Assembly: GCF_021044825.1 (NCBI RefSeq)
Contig: NZ_JAJNOC010000002.1
Coordinates: forward strand, 62,001-126,000
Length of the DNA stretch: 64,000 bases
From: Massilia phyllostachyos
Lineage (GTDB): Bacteria > Pseudomonadota > Gammaproteobacteria > Burkholderiales > Burkholderiaceae_D
Direction of reading: 5' to 3'
Part shown: piece after piece, positions 56,387 to 64,000 of the stretch
Layout of the letters: each line of letters starts with the position of its first letter
How positions within the stretch are numbered: the first letter of the stretch is position 1
The notes under the pieces: model-generated
The model's input: only the letters and a program-made list of their open reading frames with translations
What the model was told of the DNA's origin: nothing
Databases searched by the model: none
Program-made: the position numbers and the translations under genes

Positions 56387-57022
56387 ATGAAATTCACCCC
56401 CCAAGTCATCGCAGCCTTCATCGCCACCAGCGCCGCCGCCTTCACCGGCGCCGCGCAAGCCGCCGCCCTCGACCAGTTCAAGTCTTTCGTGGCCGGCACC
56501 AAGTCCGCCAAGGGCGACTTCACCCAGCAGCAAACCGGCAAATCGAGATCCGGCAAGGCCGCCCCGGTCTCGAGCGGCACCTTCGTCTTCGCTCGCCCCG
56601 GCAAGTTCATCTGGACCTACCAGAAGCCCTACGAGCAGCTGCTGCAGGCCGACGGCGACACCCTCTACGTCTACGACAAGGACCTGAACCAGGTCACCAC
56701 CCGCAAACTCGGCAACGCGCTGGGCTCGTCGCCCGCCGCCATCCTGTTCGGCTCCAATGACCTGGAAAAGAACTTCACCCTGTCGGAAGCAGGCGAGCGT
56801 GACGGCGCCGAATGGCTGACCGCCGTGCCGAAGACCAAGGACACCACCTTCGAACAGATCGGCATCGGCCTGAAGGGCGGCGTGCCGGTGGCGATGGAAC
56901 TGAAGGACCAGTTCGGCCAGGTGTCGGTGCTGAAGTTCACCAACTTCCAGCGTAATCCGGCGCTGAGCGCCCAGCAGTTCACCTTCGCGATGCCGAAGGG
57001 GGCCGACGTGGTTAGCCAGTAA
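56387..57022 (+). CDS. lolA: outer-membrane lipoprotein carrier protein LolA
   Basis: The 211-residue periplasmic chaperone takes lipoproteins from LolCDE to LolB. Signal peptide residues 1-25 end [52 protein letters not shown] and [20 protein letters not shown] match the LolA core. AGAGGAATAGACAA supplies the ribosome site. It sits between ftsK and rarA, as in many proteobacteria. Confidence 0.95.
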   Translation: MKFTPQVIAAFIATSAAAFTGAAQAAALDQFKSFVAGTKSAKGDFTQQQTGKSRSGKAAPVSSGTFVFARPGKFIWTYQKPYEQLLQADGDTLYVYDKDLNQVTTRKLGNALGSSPAAILFGSNDLEKNFTLSEAGERDGAEWLTAVPKTKDTTFEQIGIGLKGGVPVAMELKDQFGQVSVLKFTNFQRNPALSAQQFTFAMPKGADVVSQ

Positions 57023-57041
57023 GGCTGCTGGCTACGCAAGA

Positions 57042-57076
57042 GACTTGGATCCCGGCCTGCGCCGGGATGACGGTTT
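57042..57076. repeat. CCGGCCTGCGCCGG-family repeat after lolA
   Basis: TTGGATCCCGGCCTGCGCCGGGATGACGG is a full copy with perfect arms ATCCCGGC/GCCGGGAT. The flank TTGG-repeat-GACGGTTTT is also found in the copy at 61067-61096. Confidence 0.7.
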
Positions 57077-57184
57077 TTCAGCTAAAGGTAAACTCGAACA
57101 ACGTCGTACCGGCCCTAGTTTGCGCGCAATCCAATAGCGCCGCCACGCACCAACGTCCCGACGCCTATCGTTTACACTAGGCAG

Positions 57185-58501
57185 ATGGACGATCTCTTCA
57201 AAACCGAACCCGCCCCACCCCTGGCCGAAGCCCTGCGTCCGCGCACCATCGACGAGGTGATCGGCCAGAGCCACCTGCTCGGCCCCGGCAAACCCTTGAA
57301 CCTGGTGTTCAAGTCCGGCAAGCCGCACTCCATGATCCTGTGGGGCCCGCCGGGCGTGGGCAAGACCACGCTGGCGCGCCTGACCGCCTACGCCTTCGAC
57401 TGCGAGTTCATCGCCCTGTCGGCCGTGCTGTCGGGCGTGAAGGACATCCGCGCCGCGGTCGAACAGGCGGAGCAGTACCTGGCGCGCGGCAAGCACACCA
57501 TCCTGTTCATCGACGAGATCCACCGCTTCAACAAGTCGCAGCAGGATGCGCTGCTGCCCTTCGTCGAGTCGGGGCTGGTGACGCTGATCGGCGCCACCAC
57601 CGAGAACCCCTCGTTCGAAGTCAACTCGGCGCTGCTGTCGCGCTCCCAGGTCTATGTGCTGAAAGCGCTGAGCGACGACGAGATGCGCCAGCTGCTGGCG
57701 CGCGCCCAGGAGAAGGTGCTGCAGCACCTGGCGTTCGACGAGATTGCGGTCGACACCCTGGTCGGCTACGCCGACGGCGACGCGCGCCGCTTCCTCAACC
57801 TGCTGGAGCAGACCAAGACCTCGGCCGATACCTCGGGCGTCACGCGCATCACGAAAGAGTTCGTCGAGAATGCGCTGACCCTGAACGCGCGCCGCTTCGA
57901 CAAGGGCGGCGACAATTTTTATGACCAGATCTCGGCCCTGCACAAATCGGTGCGCGGCTCGCATCCCGATGCTGCCTTGTACTGGCTGTGCCGCATGCTG
58001 GATGGCGGCGCCGACGCCAAGTACCTGTCGCGCCGCATCGTGCGCATGGCCTGGGAAGACATCGGCCTGGCCGACCCGCGCGCGCTGCAGATCGCCAATG
58101 ACGCGGCCACGACCTATGAGCGCCTCGGTTCGCCGGAAGGCGAGCTGGCGCTGGGCCAGGCGGTCATCTACCTGGCGATCGCGGCCAAGAGCAATGCGGG
58201 TTACAACGCCTTCAACGCGGCCATGGCCTTCGTCAAGAAGGACAAGTCGCGCGAGGTGCCGGTCCACCTGCGCAACGCGCCGACCAAGCTCATGAAAGAG
58301 CTCGGCTATGGCCACGCCTACCGCTATGCGCACGACGAGCCGCATGCGTATGCGGCGGGCGAAACCTATCTGCCGGACGGGATGCCGGAGCCGGGCTGGT
58401 ACCAGCCGGTGCCGCGCGGGGTGGAGTCGAAGGTGGCGGAAAAGCTGGCCTTCTTGCGCGGGCTGGATCAGGACGCCAGGGGCGACGGCACGGTCGACTG
58501 A
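57185..58501 (+). CDS. rarA: replication-associated recombination protein A (AAA+ ATPase)
   Basis: The 438-residue AAA+ protein, also known as MgsA, acts at stalled replication forks and helps recombination. Walker [13 protein letters not shown] (about residues 53-64), Walker [21 protein letters not shown] (about 107-126), sensor [15 protein letters not shown], and a C-terminal domain with LAGQ-type clamp contacts. [27 protein letters not shown] is typical of the family end. Closely related to clamp-loader proteins. No close partner downstream. Confidence 0.95.
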   Translation: MDDLFKTEPAPPLAEALRPRTIDEVIGQSHLLGPGKPLNLVFKSGKPHSMILWGPPGVGKTTLARLTAYAFDCEFIALSAVLSGVKDIRAAVEQAEQYLARGKHTILFIDEIHRFNKSQQDALLPFVESGLVTLIGATTENPSFEVNSALLSRSQVYVLKALSDDEMRQLLARAQEKVLQHLAFDEIAVDTLVGYADGDARRFLNLLEQTKTSADTSGVTRITKEFVENALTLNARRFDKGGDNFYDQISALHKSVRGSHPDAALYWLCRMLDGGADAKYLSRRIVRMAWEDIGLADPRALQIANDAATTYERLGSPEGELALGQAVIYLAIAAKSNAGYNAFNAAMAFVKKDKSREVPVHLRNAPTKLMKELGYGHAYRYAHDEPHAYAAGETYLPDGMPEPGWYQPVPRGVESKVAEKLAFLRGLDQDARGDGTVD

Positions 58502-58682
58502 GCTGTACATCCCGTATCTGCACGCAAAGCGCGGGCTACGCACCGTTTTTCACGGTCGGTCCGCGCGTTGCGCATTCTGCGCCCTGTTTTTGGCGCTTCA
58601 TCGCAAGTCGATGGTGGTCGAGGGGCGTGATCGGTAAAGTTCAACCATACCGAATCACTCAACGAACCCCAAGGAGCCCACC

Positions 58683-58880
58683 ATGAACATCCGCAAAAAC
58701 TTCGAAGCCGTCTTCCTGACCGCCGCCGCACTGGGCCTGGTCGCCAGCTACGCCACCGCCGCTTCGCGTCCGGTCGAGATCGTCCAGCAGGACGCCGCCG
58801 TCCTGATCGACTCGACCGTGCACGTGGTCGTCGTCAAGGCGCCGCGCCTGAGCGTCGCCGAAAAAGCCGGCCTGAACTAA
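58683..58880 (+). CDS. small secreted protein, 65 residues
   Basis: AAGGAGCCCACC precedes the ATG with good spacing. The product begins MNIRKNFEAVFLTAAALGLV with a signal peptide likely ending SYATAAS (residues 1-27). The remaining 38 residues include VVVVKAPRLSVAEKAGLN. I recognise no named family, although small proteins of this form (short leader, VHVVVVKAP core) look typical of Oxalobacteraceae. It lies between rarA and serS in a 498-bp gap. The 180 bp before it carry no clear regulatory site. Confidence 0.65.
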   Translation: MNIRKNFEAVFLTAAALGLVASYATAASRPVEIVQQDAAVLIDSTVHVVVVKAPRLSVAEKAGLN

Positions 58881-58984
58881 TCCAGAGGTAACGCAACGGC
58901 GGGCCGGCGACGGGCCCGGGCACGCGGATGCCGAATCTCGCTAGGATTGTCTGTCGGCTTGGTACAATTGTGTTTTCGACATAG

Positions 58985-60292
<1,308 letters not shown>

Positions 60293-60346
60293 GTGATTGT
60301 TCGCGCACGCGAATAAATTACTCTTCCGTTTTTGCAAGAGTGCCGC

Positions 60347-60352
60347 TATAAT
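60347..60352 (+). promoter_or_regulatory. -10 box (TATAAT) for the first tRNA-Ser
   Basis: A perfect TATAAT is 38 bp before the tRNA. The -35 candidate TTCCGT at 17 nt spacing is weak. The bases CGCAGCACCGATTCA following it are shared with the second copy. Confidence 0.55.
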
Positions 60353-60390
60353 CTTGTCTCTCGCATACGAGCGACCGCAGCACCGATTCA

Positions 60391-60481
<91 letters not shown>

Positions 60482-60489
60482 TAGTAAGA

Positions 60490-60520
60490 AAAGGGCCCCA
60501 GATCGGGGCCCTTTTTGTAT
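60490..60520 (+). terminator. terminator after tRNA-Ser copy 1
   Basis: AAAAGGGCCCC pairs with GGGGCCCTTTTT around AGATC, 12 bp after the tRNA. Confidence 0.9.
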
Positions 60521-60579
60521 TTGAAATATTCTTTCATTTCACATGCCTCGATGAAATAATATTTCAACATAAATGTCCC

Positions 60580-60608
60580 TTCACGAAACGCGATTGAGTC
60601 GCTATAAT
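60580..60608 (+). promoter_or_regulatory. promoter of tRNA-Ser copy 2
   Basis: TTCACG (60580-60585) and TATAAT (60603-60608) are separated by 17 nt. It sits 36 bp before the tRNA and shares the leader CGCAGCACCGATTCA with copy 1. Confidence 0.7.
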
Positions 60609-60644
60609 GCGGCCTCGCTTACGCGACCACGCAGCACCGATTCA

Positions 60645-60734
<90 letters not shown>

Positions 60735-60741
60735 AGAAAAT

Positions 60742-60775
60742 AAAAAGGGCCCCAATCGGGGCCCTTTTTATTTTT
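60742..60775 (+). terminator. terminator after tRNA-Ser copy 2
   Basis: AAAAAGGGCCCC pairs with GGGGCCCTTTTTATTTTTG around AAT, 8 bp after the tRNA. It is very like the first terminator. Confidence 0.9.
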
Positions 60776-60780
60776 GTGGC

Positions 60781-60909
60781 GGAGAGGAGCAAGGGTTGCA
60801 GGACGTGGGGCGCCCTGCAACGCGGGCCTTGCGTGTGGGATTCGAAGACTCGCGCATACTTGCGCGAGGGCGGCCCGCGGGACGTGGGCGAATCCCACCC
60901 TCTTCGCCA
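60781..60909 (+). pseudogene. degenerate tRNA-Ser-like element with hairpins
   Basis: The ends match a tRNA acceptor stem: GGAGAGG at 60781-60787 and CCTCTTC at 60899-60905 (one G-T wobble), followed by G and CCA. The T arm is shortened to GTGGG CGAAT CCCAC. The D and anticodon arms are gone. In their place lie a hairpin GTTGCAGG/CCTGCAAC, an inverted pair GTGGGATTCG/CGAATCCCAC (60835-60844 and 60889-60898), and inside it CTCGCGCA-TACT-TGCGCGAG (60849-60868). GTAGTAAAGAAAAAGG after CCA resembles the sequence after copy 1. No anticodon is readable. Confidence 0.6.
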
Positions 60910-60934
60910 GTAGTAAAGAAAAAGGCTCCTACCG

Positions 60935-61121
60935 CGAGTAATGCTGTTCAGTTAGCGTTTGAACGTCGTACGCGCCACTGGCGCCTACGACTTCCGGCGC
61001 AGGCCGGAACACTGCCACTGGCAGTGTTCCGCCCAAGTTTGCATGCTTTGTCGAGACGCTTGACTTGGGCCCCGGCCTGCGCCGGGGCGACGGTTTTACT
61101 GCTAACTGAACGGCATTACTC
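60935..61121. mobile_element. short element with 21-bp inverted ends inside a terminator
   Basis: Bases 60936-60956 (GAGTAATGCTGTTCAG...) are the reverse complement of 61101-61121 with one mismatch, giving 21-bp terminal inverted repeats. CTCCTACCG stands directly before the element (60926-60934) and recurs at 61119-61127, overlapping its right end, which suggests target duplication of about 7-9 bp. Without the insert, AAAAAGGCTCC-TACCG-GGAGCCTTTTT would be a terminator. The inside has no gene and contains two CCGGCCTGCGCCGG-type repeats. Confidence 0.65.
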
Positions 61122-61144
61122 CTACCGGGAGCCTTTTTCTTTTT

Positions 61145-61248
61145 TACCGTAGGGTGGTCGGCTCCGCCGACCGCGCGTTCAACTCAAGGTTGATTCGCCA
61201 CAGCGCATGCCGAAGTTGGACGCGTGGGCGGAGGACCGCCCACCCTAC
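61145..61248. repeat. inverted pair of TAGGGTGG-family palindromes
   Basis: CCGTAGGGTGGTCGGCTCCGCCGACC (61146-61171) and GCGTGGGCGGAGGACCGCCCACCCTACG (61220-61248) face each other across about 50 bp. The second copy is almost the same as 15561-15594, including TTGGACG before it. It ends beside the stop codon of the efflux adaptor gene. Confidence 0.7.
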
Positions 61249-61249
61249 G

Positions 61250-62410
61250 TTAATGCAGGTTTCGTTCGACGATCGCGTCGGTGGCGAGCTTTGCCTGCTG
61301 CAGCGGCTGATTCAAGACCTGCGTCACATACGCCGGCGCTTGCGGGGCCATAGCCCCCAGCACGCCGCCTTCCTGCTTGCTGATATCGACGTCCACCGTG
61401 GTCGACAGCCCCACGCGCAGCGGGTGCGCCTGCAATTCCTTCGGATCGAGCGAGATCCGCACCGGCACGCGCTGCACCACCTTGATCCAGTTGCCGGTCG
61501 CGTTCTGGGCCGGCAGCAGGGAGAAGGCGCTGCCGGTGCCGGCGCCGAGGCCGACGACCTCGCCGTGGTAGACCACCTTGTCGCCGTAGATGTCGGCTTC
61601 GATGGTGGCCGGCTGGCCGATGCGGATGTCGCGCAGTTCGGATTCCTTGAAGTTGGCGTCGACCCACAGCTGGTCGAGCGGCACCACCGACAGCAGCGGC
61701 GCGCCCGGGGTGATGCGGCTGCCGACCTGCACGCTGCGCTTGGCGACGTAGCCGGTGACCGGGGCGGAGATGGTGTTGCGGCGCGCGGCCAGCCAGGCGG
61801 CCATGTAGTCAGCCCTGGCGGCCAGCACGGCCGGGTGCTCGCCAGGGGCCACGCCGCTCACGCCCGCGCGCGCCGCCGCCAGCTGCTTCACCGCCACATC
61901 GACCGCCGCGCGCGCATCTTGCACGGCCTGGCGCGCGTGCGCCACGTCCTCGCCCGACACGATGTTCTCGCCGGCCAGCGGCAGGCGCCGCGCCAGGTCG
62001 TCCTGGGCGGTCTTCAAGGTCACGCGTCGCTGTTCGACGACCGCCTCGTACTGGGCCACGCCGGTATAGCGTTCGCGCTGCGCGCGCACCGCTTCACCCA
62101 GGCGCGCCTCGGCCTGGGCGAGGGCGACTTCGGCGTCGGCCGGATCGAGGCGAACCAGTTCGCTGCCCGCCTGCACCAGCTGGGTCTCGTCGCCGCGGAT
62201 CTCGACCACGCTGCCGGCGACCTGCGCCGACACGTTGACCAGGTTGCCGCCCACGTAGGCGTTGTCGGTTTCGATGTTCCTGGCGCCGACCATCAGGTGC
62301 CAGGCGCCATAGCCGGCGCCCGCCAGCAGGAAGGCCGCGGTGATGCCGGCCAGGACGGCGCGGCGCTTGGGGGAATTGAGAGAATTCGGGTTTGCGTTTT
62401 CAGTGCTCAT
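61250..62410 (-). CDS. HlyD/EmrA-family membrane fusion protein
   Basis: The 386-residue periplasmic adaptor links an inner-membrane pump to the outer-membrane channel. One N-terminal membrane helix (about 19-40), lipoyl halves starting RNIETDNAYVGGNLVNVSAQVAG, and a helical hairpin at about 90-190. The second half includes TISAPVTGYVAKRSVQVGSRITPGAPLLSVV and DANFKESELRDIRIGQ. The IETDNAYV stretch is characteristic of EmrA. It is the third gene of a minus-strand operon, 7 bp after the outer-membrane factor. Confidence 0.93.
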   Translation of the reverse strand: MSTENANPNSLNSPKRRAVLAGITAAFLLAGAGYGAWHLMVGARNIETDNAYVGGNLVNVSAQVAGSVVEIRGDETQLVQAGSELVRLDPADAEVALAQAEARLGEAVRAQRERYTGVAQYEAVVEQRRVTLKTAQDDLARRLPLAGENIVSGEDVAHARQAVQDARAAVDVAVKQLAAARAGVSGVAPGEHPAVLAARADYMAAWLAARRNTISAPVTGYVAKRSVQVGSRITPGAPLLSVVPLDQLWVDANFKESELRDIRIGQPATIEADIYGDKVVYHGEVVGLGAGTGSAFSLLPAQNATGNWIKVVQRVPVRISLDPKELQAHPLRVGLSTTVDVDISKQEGGVLGAMAPQAPAYVTQVLNQPLQQAKLATDAIVERNLH

Positions 62411-62417
62411 GTCTGGG

Positions 62418-63836
62418 TCAGGAATGGTTGTTGTTGTTCGCGGCGTGATAGCCGCCGCCGAGCGCCTTGGTGAGCGCGACCTGGGTCTGCAGCTGCGCGT
62501 CCAGCAGCTGCAGCGCGACGTCGCGCTGGCGCAGCACGGCCTGGCGCGCCTGCAGCACGGTGGCGCGGGTCGCCAGGCCGCGCGCCATGCGCGCCTCCGC
62601 GTTCTCGGCCAGGCGGGTGGTGGCGCGCGCGGCGTCGACGTGCAGCGCGGTTTCCTTCGCGATCCCCTGCAGGGTCGCGGCTTCGCGCGCCACTTCGCCG
62701 ACCGCGTCGAGCACGGCCCCGTTGTATTCGGCCAGCAGCTCGTCGCGGCTGCTGCGCGCCTGGCCGAGCTGGGCGTCCAGCCGCCCGCTGTCGAACAGCG
62801 GCAGGTCGAGCGTCGCGCCCAGCAGCAGGGTGCGGCTCGGGTAGCGCAGCAGCTTGCCGAGCGAGACCGCGTCGAGGCCGATCGCGCCGGCCAGGTTGAT
62901 GTCGGGCCGGAACGCCGCTTCAGCGGCCGCCACGCGGCCCAGCTGGGCCTCGACCCGCCAGCGCGCGGCCTGCAGGTCGGGACGGCGCGCCAGCAGTTCC
63001 AGGCCGAGTTCGCGCGGCACGGCGTCCTGCGGCGGGGCGGGGCGCACGTGCGCCAGTTCGCCGAGCGCGGCAGGGTCGCCGCCGATCAGCGCGCGCAGCG
63101 CTTCGCGCTCGCGGCCGGCGTCGGTGTCGAAGCGCTGCTGTTGCTCCTGCAGGACGGCGAGATCGAGTTCGGCATTGCGCGCATCGTCGCTGCCCGCCAG
63201 GCCCTGCGCCAGGCGCTTCTCGCGGCCGGCCAGCAGGTCGCGCTGCAGGGCAATCAGCGCGGCCGTGTTCTCCTGGCGCGCCCACAGCATCTGCAGGCGC
63301 AGGTAGCTTTGCGCCACGCTGGCGGCCAGCACCTGCTGCGCCTGCGCGGCTTCGGCGCGGCGCGCGTCGGTGTCCCCGAGGGCGGCCGCGATCAGGCTGC
63401 GGTGCTTGCCCCACCAGTCGAAGTCGTAGCCGGCGCGCAGCTGGACCGAGGCGTCGTTATAGAAGGCGCCGCCGATCGGGGGCGGGAAGAAGCCGTTCGA
63501 GGAATAGCGCTGGCGGTTGAAGCCGGTCTCGACGCCGACGTGGCCGCCGTCGGCCGCGCGCTCGGCGGCAACCGCGGCGTTGGCGCTGGCCACGCGCGCC
63601 TGCGCCACGGCCAGGTTCGGATTGTCGCGCAGGGCCGCGGCGACCAGGGCGTCGAGCTGCGGGTCGCGGTAGGCGCGCCACCAGGCTTCGTTCGGCCAGT
63701 CATGCAGCGGCAGGTCGATGGCGGCGGCGTGCTGGGCGCGGGCAAAGTCCGGTCCCTGCGCGCGCGAGGCGTCGGTAGGCACATGCATGCAGCCGGCCAG
63801 CGCCGCGGCAAGAGGTAGAAGTCGTAGATATCGCAC
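62418..63836 (-). CDS. outer-membrane factor lipoprotein (NodT/OprM type)
   Basis: The 472-residue protein has a lipobox LAGC (Cys16). Two OEP repeats follow: WWRAYRDPQLDALVAAALRDNPNLAVAQARV and LLARRPDLQAARWRVEAQLGRVAAAEA, as in NodT-family TolC-like channels. A heptad-rich region gives the trimeric tunnel. It is the second gene of the operon, 14 bp after the pump gene. The C-terminus is rich in Asn and His (AANNNNHS), unusual but of no known meaning. Confidence 0.93.
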   Translation of the reverse strand: MRYLRLLPLAAALAGCMHVPTDASRAQGPDFARAQHAAAIDLPLHDWPNEAWWRAYRDPQLDALVAAALRDNPNLAVAQARVASANAAVAAERAADGGHVGVETGFNRQRYSSNGFFPPPIGGAFYNDASVQLRAGYDFDWWGKHRSLIAAALGDTDARRAEAAQAQQVLAASVAQSYLRLQMLWARQENTAALIALQRDLLAGREKRLAQGLAGSDDARNAELDLAVLQEQQQRFDTDAGREREALRALIGGDPAALGELAHVRPAPPQDAVPRELGLELLARRPDLQAARWRVEAQLGRVAAAEAAFRPDINLAGAIGLDAVSLGKLLRYPSRTLLLGATLDLPLFDSGRLDAQLGQARSSRDELLAEYNGAVLDAVGEVAREAATLQGIAKETALHVDAARATTRLAENAEARMARGLATRATVLQARQAVLRQRDVALQLLDAQLQTQVALTKALGGGYHAANNNNHS

Positions 63837-63850
63837 TTGAAGTCTTTCGG

Positions 63851-64000
63851 TCAGTCGAGGGCCGCGTGGTCCACCGGCGCGGGGGCGGATGCCTTGGGCG
63901 GGCGGATCAGGAGCAGCGTGGGAATCACGGCCAGGGTCAGGAGCATCATCAGCCAGTAGTCGTTCACATAAGCGATCATCGAGGCCTGGCGCGTGATCTC
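63851..64000 (-). CDS. C-terminus of EmrB/QacA-type MFS efflux pump (truncated by window end)
   Basis: Only the last 49 residues are visible, beginning EITRQASMIAYVNDYWLMML and ending APVDHAALD. MIAYVNDYWLMMLLTLAVI with IRPPKA after it is the typical final helix of DHA2 (14-helix) transporters such as EmrB. Together with the adaptor and outer-membrane factor it makes a tripartite drug or toxin efflux system. The order is pump, outer-membrane factor, adaptor. Confidence 0.85.
   Translation of the reverse strand, partial: EITRQASMIAYVNDYWLMMLLTLAVIPTLLLIRPPKASAPAPVDHAALD

Noticed and set aside
60781..60909. A third working tRNA-Ser
   Set aside because: No anticodon stem or D arm can be drawn, and the T loop is two bases short.

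Overview
The window is about 64 kb of high-GC DNA packed with genes. It looks like the chromosome of a betaproteobacterium of the Massilia/Telluria (Oxalobacteraceae) type. The inference rests on the hemC-hemD-hemX-hemY operon, the nadE to P-II pair, a PEP-CTERM protein, a bacteriophytochrome kinase and an mdc malonate decarboxylase cluster. It is a judgement from gene content, since no rRNA or other taxonomic marker is present.

Left part (1-19,100). A partial outer-membrane-type protein and a secreted GHL10-type glycoside hydrolase come first. A minus-strand operon follows, headed by a cobalamin riboswitch. It encodes an exported, membrane-anchored CobN-like chelatase, an ExbB/TolQ-type proton channel and a DUF2149 protein whose single membrane helix resembles ExbD/TolR. 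After that come ppc (minus), hemCDXY (plus), ppa, and a minus-strand group with a zinc-metalloprotease-like PA-domain protein, a small 'post-PEP-CTERM'-like protein and a PEP-CTERM protein.

Middle (19,400-38,400). A minus-strand import locus holds a TonB-dependent receptor, an alpha/beta hydrolase, a periplasmic binding protein and livG-F-H-M. It is divergent from a LysR regulator, across a region with several TGTGCA palindromes. Next on the plus strand is the malonate system: mdcR-type regulator, matC, mdcA-C-D-E-G, a 75-bp repeat array, mdcB and mdcH. A 46-residue small ORF follows, then a strong bidirectional terminator.

Right part (38,400-64,000). This holds two tandem DUF6438-like lipoproteins, two GNAT-type proteins around a probable frameshifted remnant, nadE-glnB, a KaiC-like ATPase coupled to a hybrid histidine kinase, a DUF4139 protein, a TRIC-like channel and a bacteriophytochrome kinase. 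Then come smr, trxB, ftsK, lolA, rarA and serS, two identical tRNA-Ser(CGA) genes, a degenerate tRNA-like element whose terminator is split by a short element with inverted ends, and a tripartite EmrAB/OMF-type efflux operon cut by the window end.

Two short palindromic repeat families are scattered between genes. One has the core CCGGCCTGCGCCGG. The other has the arms TAGGGTGGGCGG and CCGCCCACCCTA, and in two places it supplies the stop codon of the gene beside it. No CRISPR array, integrase, transposase or rRNA was seen. The most unusual system is the riboswitch-controlled CobN / ExbB / ExbD-like operon, which looks like a periplasmic tetrapyrrole-handling enzyme driven by proton-motive force.
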